A stretch of DNA of 30,189 nucleotides from Methylomonas sp. (GTDB taxonomy: Bacteria > Pseudomonadota > Gammaproteobacteria > Methylococcales > Methylomonadaceae), in contig JAQTYP010000003.1 in the NCBI GenBank assembly GCA_028688235.1, positions 1 through 30,189 of the forward strand, read 5' to 3'. The notes beneath the pieces were generated by a model. It did not search any database. It was given only the letters and a program-made list of their open reading frames with translations, and was not told where the DNA came from. The translations under genes were made by a program, and so were the position numbers. Positions 14,782 to 22,095 of the stretch are shown one piece after another. Each line of letters opens with the position of its first letter. The first letter of the stretch is position 1.

Positions 14782-14801
14782 TTCCGCCGGCAACGGCGGA
14801 A
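14782..14801 (+). promoter_or_regulatory. GNRA-tetraloop hairpin covering the lpxH ribosome binding site
   Basis: Perfect 8-base stem TTCCGCCG (14782-14789) / CGGCGGAA (14794-14801) closed by GCAA. The 3' strand contains the only good Shine-Dalgarno-like sequence, GGCGGA (14795-14800), 9 bases before the TTG start of lpxH. There is no T-run after it, so it is a poor terminator for the cyclophilin gene and better read as an element that limits lpxH translation. Confidence 0.5.
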
Positions 14802-14809
14802 CATCCATT

Positions 14810-15535
14810 TTGAAACAAGACATCCTGTTCATTTCCGACCTGCATCTTTCGCTGGAAAAAACCGAAATCACCCGGCGTTTTGTCGATTTTTTGCAAGGCC
14901 GCGCTCTTTCCGCCAATGCCGTGTATATCCTCGGCGATTTGTTCGACGCATGGATAGGCGACGACGACAATACGCCACCGAACAAAACCATCAAAATGGC
15001 ACTCAAAGCCTTGACTGATTCAGGCACTCGGGTTTTCCTGTTGCAAGGTAATCGCGATTTCCTGCTCGGCCAACGCTTTGCCGACGAAACAGGGATAATG
15101 TTGCTGGACGAATACGCCGTCATCGAGCCCGACGGCAAGCGCATATTGCTGACCCACGGCGATTTGTTGTGCACGGACGATCTGCCTTATCAGGCCTTTC
15201 GACTTAAATCGCATAGCGCCGAATGGCAGCAAAACGTGCTATCCAAACCGCTATGGTTGCGTTTATTGGCGGCCCGCTGGTATCGCTTGCGCAGCTTTTG
15301 GCATAAGCGCAAGAAAACTCGAGACATCATGGACGTCAATCAGCACACCGTTATCGAAACGATGCAGCGTTATTGCTGCGACACGCTGATTCACGGCCAC
15401 ACCCACAGACCAGCCATACACGACTTGACGCTGGCCGGTCATGAGGCGCAACGCATCGTATTGGCGGACTGGAAAAAAGACAGGGCTGAATGTTTGTGTT
15501 GGGATGGCTTGCGTTTTCGGTTCGAAGCCATTTAA
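14810..15535 (+). CDS. lpxH: UDP-2,3-diacylglucosamine diphosphatase LpxH
   Basis: 241 residues from TTG 14810 (no ATG available near the conserved N-terminus; family length is about 240). The calcineurin-like metallophosphoesterase motifs are all present: FISDLHLS (D10, H12), LGDLFDAWIGDD, GNRDFLLG, THGDLLCTDD and LIHGHTHRPAIH. LpxH removes UMP from UDP-2,3-diacylglucosamine to give lipid X, the fourth step of lipid A synthesis, at the inner face of the inner membrane. It follows the cyclophilin gene by 42 bases, an arrangement conserved in gammaproteobacteria. The rare start codon plus the hairpin over its ribosome site suggests deliberately low translation. Confidence 0.95.
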   Translation: MKQDILFISDLHLSLEKTEITRRFVDFLQGRALSANAVYILGDLFDAWIGDDDNTPPNKTIKMALKALTDSGTRVFLLQGNRDFLLGQRFADETGIMLLDEYAVIEPDGKRILLTHGDLLCTDDLPYQAFRLKSHSAEWQQNVLSKPLWLRLLAARWYRLRSFWHKRKKTRDIMDVNQHTVIETMQRYCCDTLIHGHTHRPAIHDLTLAGHEAQRIVLADWKKDRAECLCWDGLRFRFEAI

Positions 15536-15547
15536 CCTGGGATTGGA

Positions 15548-15594
15548 ATAAAAAAATCCGGCAGCCCATAGAGTTACCTCTTTGCACCGCCGGA
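15548..15594 (-). terminator. Rho-independent terminator of the sqr-DUF2892 operon, with internal-loop hairpin
   Basis: On the minus strand the arms TCCGGC and GCCGGA (15589-15594 and 15557-15562) close a loop that holds an inner hairpin AGAG-GTAA-CTCT. A run of T (A-run at 15551-15556 on the plus strand) follows directly. It also lies at the converging end of lpxH. The purine-rich internal loop (GGTGCAA opposite ATGGGCT) is more elaborate than a plain terminator. The bases from 15595 to 15661 contain a second, weaker dyad and no gene. Confidence 0.6.
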
Positions 15595-15661
15595 CTTCCT
15601 ACTATCTCCAATCTCATAGACACTGGATTAACCCAGTAGTTCAGTCGGCATATCGATTTTT

Positions 15662-15862
15662 TTAAAACGCGCAACCGGATTTGACGCCCAATTTTTTCAA
15701 GACAATCGCCAAAGGACAAAATCCTGAAAACGAAGCTTGAAGCAAATTGGCCCCAACGAAGGCGGTGAACCATAACCAATTGGGCGAATGCCAATGCGCC
15801 AAGGCCAGACTGATCAGGATGAACGAACCGGCAAACGCCATCACCATGCGATCGATAGACAT
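15662..15862 (-). CDS. DUF2892-family small inner-membrane protein
   Basis: 66 residues with two hydrophobic segments (MVMAFAGSFILISLALAHW and WLWFTAFVGANLLQASFSGF) followed by CPLAIVLKKLGVKSGC, the typical DUF2892 ending (G.CP...L.KLG). The AGGAGG ribosome site (15868-15873) overlaps the sqr stop codon, so it is co-translated with sqr. Members of this family often accompany rhodanese and sulfide-oxidation genes; biochemical role unknown. Confidence 0.85.
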   Translation of the reverse strand: MSIDRMVMAFAGSFILISLALAHWHSPNWLWFTAFVGANLLQASFSGFCPLAIVLKKLGVKSGCAF

Positions 15863-15870
15863 AAACCCTC

Positions 15871-17148
15871 CTATTTCAAGCGCACGACACCCATGAACTT
15901 CAACATCATGCGCTCATAGAAAGGCTCGCTGATGCCTTTTCTGACTTTGCGCATGAAGTATTTTTCGAACGCGATTTTAGCCAGATGCACCCAAGCCCCC
16001 TTGCTGGACCAAGTGGTGTTGCGCGGCGGAATCTGCGGCACGGCCAGAAACGCCACGCCACTATCGCCCAAATCCGCCAAACACAATGCACTCAGACTAG
16101 GCACATCTGACGGCTCTTTGCCAGCCAGTTGGTCGGCAATATTGTGCGCCGTGGCAGTCACCATGGATTCGATCATATAACCGGTTTTCGGCGTACCCAC
16201 CGGAACAGGGGTTTTTTCGACCGGAGGCAACGCAACGCAGACACCGACCGAATAAATATTTTTATAGGTCGGGTTGCGTTGATGCTGATCGACGATCACG
16301 AAACCGCGCGGATTGGTCAAACCTTCCGCTCCACAATTGCGCACTGCATCGACACCGGTGAAAGCCGGCAACATCATGGAATGCTTGAACGGTACTTCGT
16401 GTTTTTTCTTTTCATTGCCGTCGTCGTCGACTTCGGTCACATACATCATGCCGGCTTCGATGCGATCGACCTTGGCGTTGGTAATCCATTTGATGGTTTT
16501 ATCGCGCAAAGCGCTTTCCAGCATGCCTTTGGTGTCGCCGACGCCGCCCAAGCCCAAATGACCGATATAAGGTTCGGATGTGACGAAGGTCATCTGCACC
16601 TTGTCGCGTATCTTGCGTTTACGCAATTCGGTTTCCAGTATCATCAAATATTCATAAGCCGGACCGAAACAGGAAGCGCCTTGCACGGCACCAATAACGA
16701 TAGGTCCTGGGTCGGCCATGAAGTTATCCCAATCGCCACACGCCAATGCGGCGTGATCGACATGACAAACCGAGCTGGTGTGACCGCCGTGAGGCCCCAA
16801 GCCGGGTACTTCATCGAACGCCAGACGAGGCCCCGTAGCTATGACCAGAAAATCGTAATCAACCGATGTACCGTCTGCCAAATCGACTTTGTTATTGGCT
16901 GGATCGACTTTAACGGCGGCTTTTTGAATGAAATTGATGCCTTTTTTCGCCATCACGGGCGCCAGTTCGATTTTCAAATCGTCGGGCTTGCGCCATTTGG
17001 GCGGTATCCAGGGGTTGGAAGGGACGAAATGAAAAGTGGGTGTATCGGAAATCACCACCACTTCATGTTCTTTGCCAACGATTTCTTTCATTTCGTAAGC
17101 CATCGGCACGCCGCCTATGCCCGCCCCCAATACAACAATTCTAGCCAT
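15871..17148 (-). CDS. sqr: Sulfide:quinone oxidoreductase (FAD flavoprotein)
   Basis: 425 residues from ATG 17148 (MARIVVLGAGIGG), chosen because GAGG at 17157-17160 is 8 bases upstream; the ATG at 17154 is only 2 bases from it. Features: N-terminal FAD-binding GxGxxG, FVPSNPWIP, a second dinucleotide segment LVIATGPRLAFDEVPG, C128 (SSVCHVDHA), C160 (GASCFGPAYEY) and C356 (SALCLADLGD). As I recall A. ferrooxidans SQR, C128, C160 and C356 fall at the same positions, with C160 and C356 forming the redox disulfide, so the enzyme should be active. The tail (FEKYFMRKVRKGISEPFYERMMLKFMGV) is the amphipathic membrane-binding end. It oxidises sulfide to polysulfide or sulfur and reduces quinone at the membrane. 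It stops with TAG. First gene of an operon with DUF2892. Confidence 0.95.
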   Translation of the reverse strand: MARIVVLGAGIGGVPMAYEMKEIVGKEHEVVVISDTPTFHFVPSNPWIPPKWRKPDDLKIELAPVMAKKGINFIQKAAVKVDPANNKVDLADGTSVDYDFLVIATGPRLAFDEVPGLGPHGGHTSSVCHVDHAALACGDWDNFMADPGPIVIGAVQGASCFGPAYEYLMILETELRKRKIRDKVQMTFVTSEPYIGHLGLGGVGDTKGMLESALRDKTIKWITNAKVDRIEAGMMYVTEVDDDGNEKKKHEVPFKHSMMLPAFTGVDAVRNCGAEGLTNPRGFVIVDQHQRNPTYKNIYSVGVCVALPPVEKTPVPVGTPKTGYMIESMVTATAHNIADQLAGKEPSDVPSLSALCLADLGDSGVAFLAVPQIPPRNTTWSSKGAWVHLAKIAFEKYFMRKVRKGISEPFYERMMLKFMGVVRLK

Positions 17149-17247
17149 GACCATTACCTCTTTATTGATGTTTGAAAAGACCGAATTCGAAGTCGCGTCT
17201 TTAACGCATTTTGTTATGTTATGGACTCCAAAAACCCGAAAACCTAG

Positions 17248-17284
17248 AATATTAGAATTCTTTAATATTTACAACTAAAATATT
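17248..17284. promoter_or_regulatory. Three phased AATATT palindromes between sqr and msrB
   Basis: AATATT occurs at 17248-17253, 17264-17269 and 17279-17284, with starts 16 and 15 bases apart and GAATTC between the first two. The cluster lies in the AT-rich 221-base gap between the divergent sqr and msrB genes, about 100 bases before the sqr start. I infer an operator or UP-type element for sqr; no regulator gene is adjacent. Confidence 0.3.
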
Positions 17285-17306
17285 CCAGTCCTTTGATAAT
17301 AGCTGG

Positions 17307-17336
17307 TTATGCAGAAAAAGTCGCAGCGCGTACAAT
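17307..17336 (+). promoter_or_regulatory. Putative sigma-70 promoter of msrB
   Basis: TTATGC (17307-17312) and TACAAT (17331-17336) are separated by 18 bases; the -10 match is good and the -35 weak. The msrB ribosome site AAGGAA follows at 17357-17362. Confidence 0.4.
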
Positions 17337-17369
17337 AGCAAGCACACAACCTCATCAAGGAAAGCAAGC

Positions 17370-17762
17370 ATGGCTGACCAACGACACACCGAGCAAAACT
17401 GGCGGGAAACACTAACGCCGGAACAATTTTACGTCTGTAGGGAAAAAGGCACGGAGCCGCCTTTTACCGGCATATACACCGATTGCAGCACGCCGGGTGT
17501 TTATCACTGCGTCTGCTGCGATCAGGCTTTGTTTGCATCCGAACAAAAATTCCACTCGGGTTGCGGCTGGCCAAGCTTTTGGGACGCTATCGACGCCAAA
17601 AACCTGAGCGAACACGAGGATCTCAGCCACGGCATGCGCAGGATAGAAGTCACCTGCAGCCGATGCGGTGCACATTTGGGACATGTGTTTCCAGATGGCC
17701 CGGAACCTACCGGGCTGCGCTATTGCATCAATTCGGTAGCCTTAGATCTGAAAGAAAATTAA
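17370..17762 (+). CDS. msrB: Peptide-methionine (R)-S-oxide reductase MsrB
   Basis: 130 residues, standard length. Zinc site: C47/C50 (CVCC) and C96/C99 (CSRC). The SGCGWPSFWDAI motif gives a cysteine at about 64-65. The catalytic cysteine is C119 in GLRYCINSVAL. It reduces methionine-R-sulfoxide in proteins using thioredoxin; with no signal peptide it is cytoplasmic. AAGGAA (17357-17362) lies 7 bases before the ATG. It is divergent from sqr and 42 bases upstream of apeB, so the two are probably one transcript. Confidence 0.96.
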   Translation: MADQRHTEQNWRETLTPEQFYVCREKGTEPPFTGIYTDCSTPGVYHCVCCDQALFASEQKFHSGCGWPSFWDAIDAKNLSEHEDLSHGMRRIEVTCSRCGAHLGHVFPDGPEPTGLRYCINSVALDLKEN

Positions 17763-17804
17763 GCAGCCGCATCGATCGGATATTCCCCAATACAAACACA
17801 AATC

Positions 17805-19103
17805 ATGAATGCACAACAACAGGTTCGAGACTTATTGGATTTTATCGACGCCAGCCCCAGCCCTTGGCATGCCGTTGCCAGCCTGGAAAACAAGTTGCAG
17901 AAATTGGCTTTCAGACGCCTGAATGAAAAGGAAAGCTGGTCGATCGAGGCCGGCGGCCGCTATTACGTGATCAGGGACGATTCCTCGATGATCGTTTTTG
18001 TAGCCGGCACCAAAGATTTGGCACAAAGCGGATTCAAAATTCTTGGCGCCCACACCGACTCTCCGGGCTTGCGCATCAAACCCCATCCCGTATTAAACAG
18101 CGACCAGTTGCTGAGACTGGCCGTGGAAGTCTATGGAGGACCGATATTGGCCTCGTTCAGCGATCGCGATTTGAGCCTGGCCGGCCGCATCGCCTATAGA
18201 ACCAATGAAGGCAACGTCGCCAGCCAATTGCTGCGTTTCGACCAACCGCTGCTCCGCCTGCCCAATCTGGCCATCCATATGAACCGGGCGGTCAACGAAG
18301 ACGGACTGAAATTCAACAAGCAAACGGAACTGGCCTTACTGTTTGCGACCGCCACCGAGCAACAGCTGGCTTCCGATCGTTTTACGGCTTTATTGCATCA
18401 AGCCTCGGGCCTTGCCCCCGAGCAAATATTAAGCTGGGAACTGAATGTCTACGATACTCACAAAGGCACGTTTTGGGGTGACGACAAGGTTTTTTATGCC
18501 GACGGCCAATTGGACAATCTGGCATCATGCCATGCCGGACTGGCCGCGCTCTTGGAGCCGGCTGTCCTCGCCGGCGGCAACACGCTGGTCTGCGCCTTTT
18601 TCGATCACGAGGAAATCGGTAGCGAGAGCTGCAAAGGCGCTGCGGGCAGTTTTTTACCCGATGCGCTGGAACGCATCTCGCTTGCCATGGGCCTTGACAA
18701 ACAGGATTACCAACGGGCGTTGGCCAACAGCTTGATGATCAGCGCGGACATGGCGCATGCCTACCAACCGAATTTCCCGAATGCTTATGAACCTGGACAC
18801 AAGATCATCGTCAACCAGGGACCGGTCGTCAAAATCAACGCCAACCATAGATACGCATCCAATTGCCTTTCGGAGGCCATCTTTATCGATCTCTGCCGTC
18901 AAGCCGAAGTGCCCTTCCAAAAATACGCTCACCGCGGAGACCTGCCTTGCGGCAGCACGATAGGGCCTATCGCCTCGGCTAAATTGGGCGTAGCGACGGT
19001 GGATGTCGGCAACCCGATGTGGGCCATGCACAGCGCGCGCGAAAGCGCCGGCGTGTTAGATCACGGCTACATGATTAAAGCGCTGCAGCACTTTTTCCTA
19101 TGA
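17805..19103 (+). CDS. apeB: M18-family aminopeptidase
   Basis: 432 residues, family length. Metal and active-site motifs: GAHTDSPGLRIKP (His83, Asp85), FYADGQLDNLASC, FFDHEEIGSESCKGAAG and GDLPCGSTIGP, with the final metal histidine in MWAMHSARESAG. M18 enzymes are cytoplasmic dodecameric zinc aminopeptidases, often with preference for acidic or neutral N-terminal residues. The ATG at 17805 lacks a strong ribosome site. No terminator is visible before the next gene. Confidence 0.95.
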   Translation: MNAQQQVRDLLDFIDASPSPWHAVASLENKLQKLAFRRLNEKESWSIEAGGRYYVIRDDSSMIVFVAGTKDLAQSGFKILGAHTDSPGLRIKPHPVLNSDQLLRLAVEVYGGPILASFSDRDLSLAGRIAYRTNEGNVASQLLRFDQPLLRLPNLAIHMNRAVNEDGLKFNKQTELALLFATATEQQLASDRFTALLHQASGLAPEQILSWELNVYDTHKGTFWGDDKVFYADGQLDNLASCHAGLAALLEPAVLAGGNTLVCAFFDHEEIGSESCKGAAGSFLPDALERISLAMGLDKQDYQRALANSLMISADMAHAYQPNFPNAYEPGHKIIVNQGPVVKINANHRYASNCLSEAIFIDLCRQAEVPFQKYAHRGDLPCGSTIGPIASAKLGVATVDVGNPMWAMHSARESAGVLDHGYMIKALQHFFL

Positions 19104-19167
19104 GCTGGCTTTGAATTGGTTCTTCTACTATTCTTTCGGAATATTTGAGATTCGATAGGGCACAATT

Positions 19168-19731
19168 TTGGTTTTTTTTCAGCGCAACCGGGTGTTTTCA
19201 AGCCTGACAGAAGCTATTGCCAAAATCGCATTGCTCTTCTTTATCTGCGTTGGTTTGGCCCAAGGAAACGAAGAACTCGAGTTTAAGATCAAGGCCGCTT
19301 ATCTTTATAACTTCACCAAATTTATTTCCTGGCCGGATAAAAACACCCCTACCTTCGATATATGCATCGTCGGCAATGATCCCTTCAAGAATTTGCTGGA
19401 TAGCCTGGAAACCAAAACCGCCCAGGGCAAACCCATCCACATCATACGAAACGTGGCGACCAACCAAATGAGCGATTGTCACATCGTTTATTTCGACGAC
19501 AGTGTGCCGCATTTGAATCCACGGACGCTTGCAAAAACGCTGGTCGTAGGCAGCCTTTCGGTGAGTAGCCAGCCTTTATTTGCAAATTCCGGCGGCATGA
19601 TAGGTTTTGTACTGGAAGATGAAAAGGTCAAATTACATATCAATCTTCATGCAGTAAAAAAAGCCGGCCTGGGCATCAGTGCCAAGCTGATCGAGGTCTC
19701 GACCTTAGTCGAAGAGGGTGAACATGAATAG
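19168..19731 (+). CDS. yfiR: YfiR-family (DUF4154) periplasmic protein
   Basis: 187 residues from a TTG at 19168, supported by AGGG (19157-19160) 7 bases upstream; a GTG at 19192 is the alternative. A signal peptide (IAKIALLFFICVGLAQG) precedes the DUF4154 domain: EFKIKAAYLYNFTKFISWP, FDICIVGNDPF, MSDCHIVYFDDS, NSGGMIGFVLEDEKVKLHINLHA, and the closing KLIEVSTLV. In Pseudomonas, YfiR is a periplasmic repressor of the diguanylate cyclase YfiN. Here the next gene encodes a GGDEF-EAL protein and overlaps by 8 bases, so the same control logic is likely. No YfiB-type lipoprotein gene is present; a TonB receptor gene occupies the third place. Confidence 0.9.
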   Translation: MVFFQRNRVFSSLTEAIAKIALLFFICVGLAQGNEELEFKIKAAYLYNFTKFISWPDKNTPTFDICIVGNDPFKNLLDSLETKTAQGKPIHIIRNVATNQMSDCHIVYFDDSVPHLNPRTLAKTLVVGSLSVSSQPLFANSGGMIGFVLEDEKVKLHINLHAVKKAGLGISAKLIEVSTLVEEGEHE

Positions 19732-22087
19732 TTCATTCTCGCGTTTTTCGATCAAATCCAAACTCTTCCTAATTGCATTGGCATCGAGTTTTTTCGCCAT
19801 GCTGGTGGCTTTCGTCATCCTGATCGCCGCTAATATCGCCGAAGTCAGAAGCAAGGCGCTGGATGACTTTTCGGCGGCCGCCCAATTGATTGCCAACCGA
19901 AGCGTCGCCGCCGTCATGTTCGACGACAACGCTCTGGCCCAGGAAAACCTCAACTCTCTGGCCAGTCGACCGGATTTGTTAAACGCCTGCATCTATGGCA
20001 AACACGGGCATTTGTTTGCCAGCCTGAATGAGAACGACGCCCATTGCCCTCCATTTGCAAGCGATCAGATTACCCGGATGGACAATTTGACCTTGCATGT
20101 TTTTCAGGCCATGACGTCGGATCAGGACACGGTAGGCAGCGTATTGATCATTTCCGATTTAAGCACGGCCTTGCTGCGTCAATTTCAGTTTGTAGGCTTG
20201 GTGCTCGGCGTATTGTTCGTAGCCTTAGGTACGGCATTTTTTCTGACCGCGCCGTTGCTGAAGCGCGTCGCAAAACCCATCACTAATCTTGCAAAAACCG
20301 CTAAAAAAATCGGCGAAAACCATGACTATTCGCTACGCGCTACTAAATACAGCGACGATGAAATCGGCGTTCTGGTAGAGGCCTTCAATAACATGCTGGA
20401 TACGGTCGAAAGCAAGAACAAGACCCTGTTAGACCTTAAAAACAACTATCAAGCCCTTTACGATAACAACCCGACCATGGTTTTCGACCTGAACGTACGC
20501 GGGCAGATCCAGTCGGTAAACCAATTCGGCGCCAAACAAATCGGCCTGACAGTGGAAGAATTGCAAGGCACATCGATATTTATCTACATTCATCCCGAGG
20601 ACATCCCCGGCAGCCGGGAATTTCTAAGGCTTTGTGTCGATTATCCACACCAGGTTCATAAGCAGGAAATACGCCTGATTTGTCACAATGGTAATATTAT
20701 CTGGCTTAGAGAAACCGCCCGGCTGGTCTGTACAGACTATCAAAACAAACACATCCTACTGGTGGGTGAGGACATCACCGAAACCCGCACATTGGCCGAC
20801 AAAATTGCCTATCAAGCCAGCCACGACGAACTGACAGGCCTCACCAATCGCCGCCAGTTCGACATTTACCTGCAAAATCTGGTGTCCCAGGCTCAGACCG
20901 ATTCTTATTCGTCACACATCATGTGCTATCTGGATCTGGATCAATTTAAGGTCGTAAACGATACCTGCGGCCATTTGGCCGGTGACGAATTGCTGAGGCA
21001 ACTCGGCGATCTTTTAAGGCAACACATCCGTAAAACCGACATACTGGCCCGCTTGGGGGGCGATGAATTCGGCATCTTGATGGCGCATTGCACCCAGGAA
21101 CAAGCCATGATTGCCGGCGACAAACTTCGAAATGCCATCGCCGACTTTCAATTCGGCTGGGAAAACCGCAGTTTCAGCGTCAGCGTCAGCATAGGCATAG
21201 CCCCAATCACTGATACCAGCGGCAATGCCGTCGATGTATTGAAGGAAGCCGATGCCGCCTGCTATGCCGCCAAAGAAAAAGGTCGGAACCGCGTCCACGT
21301 CTTCAGCTCGACCGATGATGAATTGGCCGAACGCCAGGGCGAGATGCAGTGGGTGGAAAAAATCCGCATCGGCATAGAGGAAAGTCGCTTCCAATTATAC
21401 GGGCAGTTGATCGTTCCCACTGGCGAACATCCGGAAGGTTTACACTTCGAGACCTTGCTGCGCTATCGAGACACACAAGGCAACATCATCCCTCCGGGTG
21501 CATTTTTACCCGCCGCCGAACGTTACAATCTGGCGCCTGCGTTGGATAGATGGGTCATCAGCAATCTATTTGAGTTTTTGAGAACCACCCCCGGATTTAT
21601 CGATCGCCTGGAATTATGCTCCGTCAATCTCTCCGGTTTATCGCTCTCCGACGAAACCATGCTGAATTTTATCGCCGAACAATTCAATCATTGGCAGATA
21701 CCCACTTACAAAATTTGCTTCGAAATCACCGAAACGGCCGCGATTAGCAATCTGTCGTACGCCAAGCATTTCATCGATACGTTGCATCGAAAAGGCTGCT
21801 TGTTTTCATTGGATGACTTCGGCAGCGGCCTTTCTTCTTTTGCCTATCTGAAGAACTTACCCGTAGACTTTCTAAAAATCGATGGTTTATTCGTCAAAGA
21901 CATCCTGGAAGACAAAATCGATTGGACCATGGTAAAAGCCATCAATGAAGTAGGTCATGTGATGAATAAAAAAACCATCGCCGAATTTGTCGAAAACAAG
22001 AACATCTTCGATTTGCTAAAAAACCTGGGCGTTAATTATGCTCAAGGCTACGGCATCGCCCAGCCCATACCACTGCGAGAACTTTGA
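19724..22087 (+). CDS. Membrane PAS-GGDEF-EAL cyclic-di-GMP protein (YfiN-like N-terminus)
   Basis: 787 residues from ATG 19724 with GAAGAGGG 5 bases upstream. Order: TM1 (about 15-38), periplasmic CHASE8-like sensor (about 40-155; RSVAAVMFDDNALAQENL), TM2 (about 157-180), HAMP (PITNLAKTAKKIGENHDYSLR), PAS (about 240-355), GGDEF, then EAL. The GGDEF motif is intact (RLGGDEF, about 445-449) and the RxxD inhibitory site RKTD lies five residues before it. The EAL signature reads ETL (HFETLLRYRD), but the other catalytic positions are kept: VNLSG, FEITET, LDDFGSG, FLKIDG, AEFVEN, QGYG. It may make and degrade c-di-GMP. Expected control by YfiR in the periplasm; the TonB-receptor gene follows within 10 bases. 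Confidence 0.93.
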   Translation: MNSSFSRFSIKSKLFLIALASSFFAMLVAFVILIAANIAEVRSKALDDFSAAAQLIANRSVAAVMFDDNALAQENLNSLASRPDLLNACIYGKHGHLFASLNENDAHCPPFASDQITRMDNLTLHVFQAMTSDQDTVGSVLIISDLSTALLRQFQFVGLVLGVLFVALGTAFFLTAPLLKRVAKPITNLAKTAKKIGENHDYSLRATKYSDDEIGVLVEAFNNMLDTVESKNKTLLDLKNNYQALYDNNPTMVFDLNVRGQIQSVNQFGAKQIGLTVEELQGTSIFIYIHPEDIPGSREFLRLCVDYPHQVHKQEIRLICHNGNIIWLRETARLVCTDYQNKHILLVGEDITETRTLADKIAYQASHDELTGLTNRRQFDIYLQNLVSQAQTDSYSSHIMCYLDLDQFKVVNDTCGHLAGDELLRQLGDLLRQHIRKTDILARLGGDEFGILMAHCTQEQAMIAGDKLRNAIADFQFGWENRSFSVSVSIGIAPITDTSGNAVDVLKEADAACYAAKEKGRNRVHVFSSTDDELAERQGEMQWVEKIRIGIEESRFQLYGQLIVPTGEHPEGLHFETLLRYRDTQGNIIPPGAFLPAAERYNLAPALDRWVISNLFEFLRTTPGFIDRLELCSVNLSGLSLSDETMLNFIAEQFNHWQIPTYKICFEITETAAISNLSYAKHFIDTLHRKGCLFSLDDFGSGLSSFAYLKNLPVDFLKIDGLFVKDILEDKIDWTMVKAINEVGHVMNKKTIAEFVENKNIFDLLKNLGVNYAQGYGIAQPIPLREL

Positions 22088-22095
22088 GAGGCATT

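Noticed and set aside
14782..14801. Hairpin after the cyclophilin gene as a Rho-independent terminator
   Set aside because: No T-run follows, and the lpxH start begins 9 bases later; a translational role fits better.
16129..17175. Long plus-strand open frame of 348 codons antisense to sqr
   Set aside because: The His/Arg-rich composition is that of a mirror frame; the minus-strand SQR has all catalytic residues.
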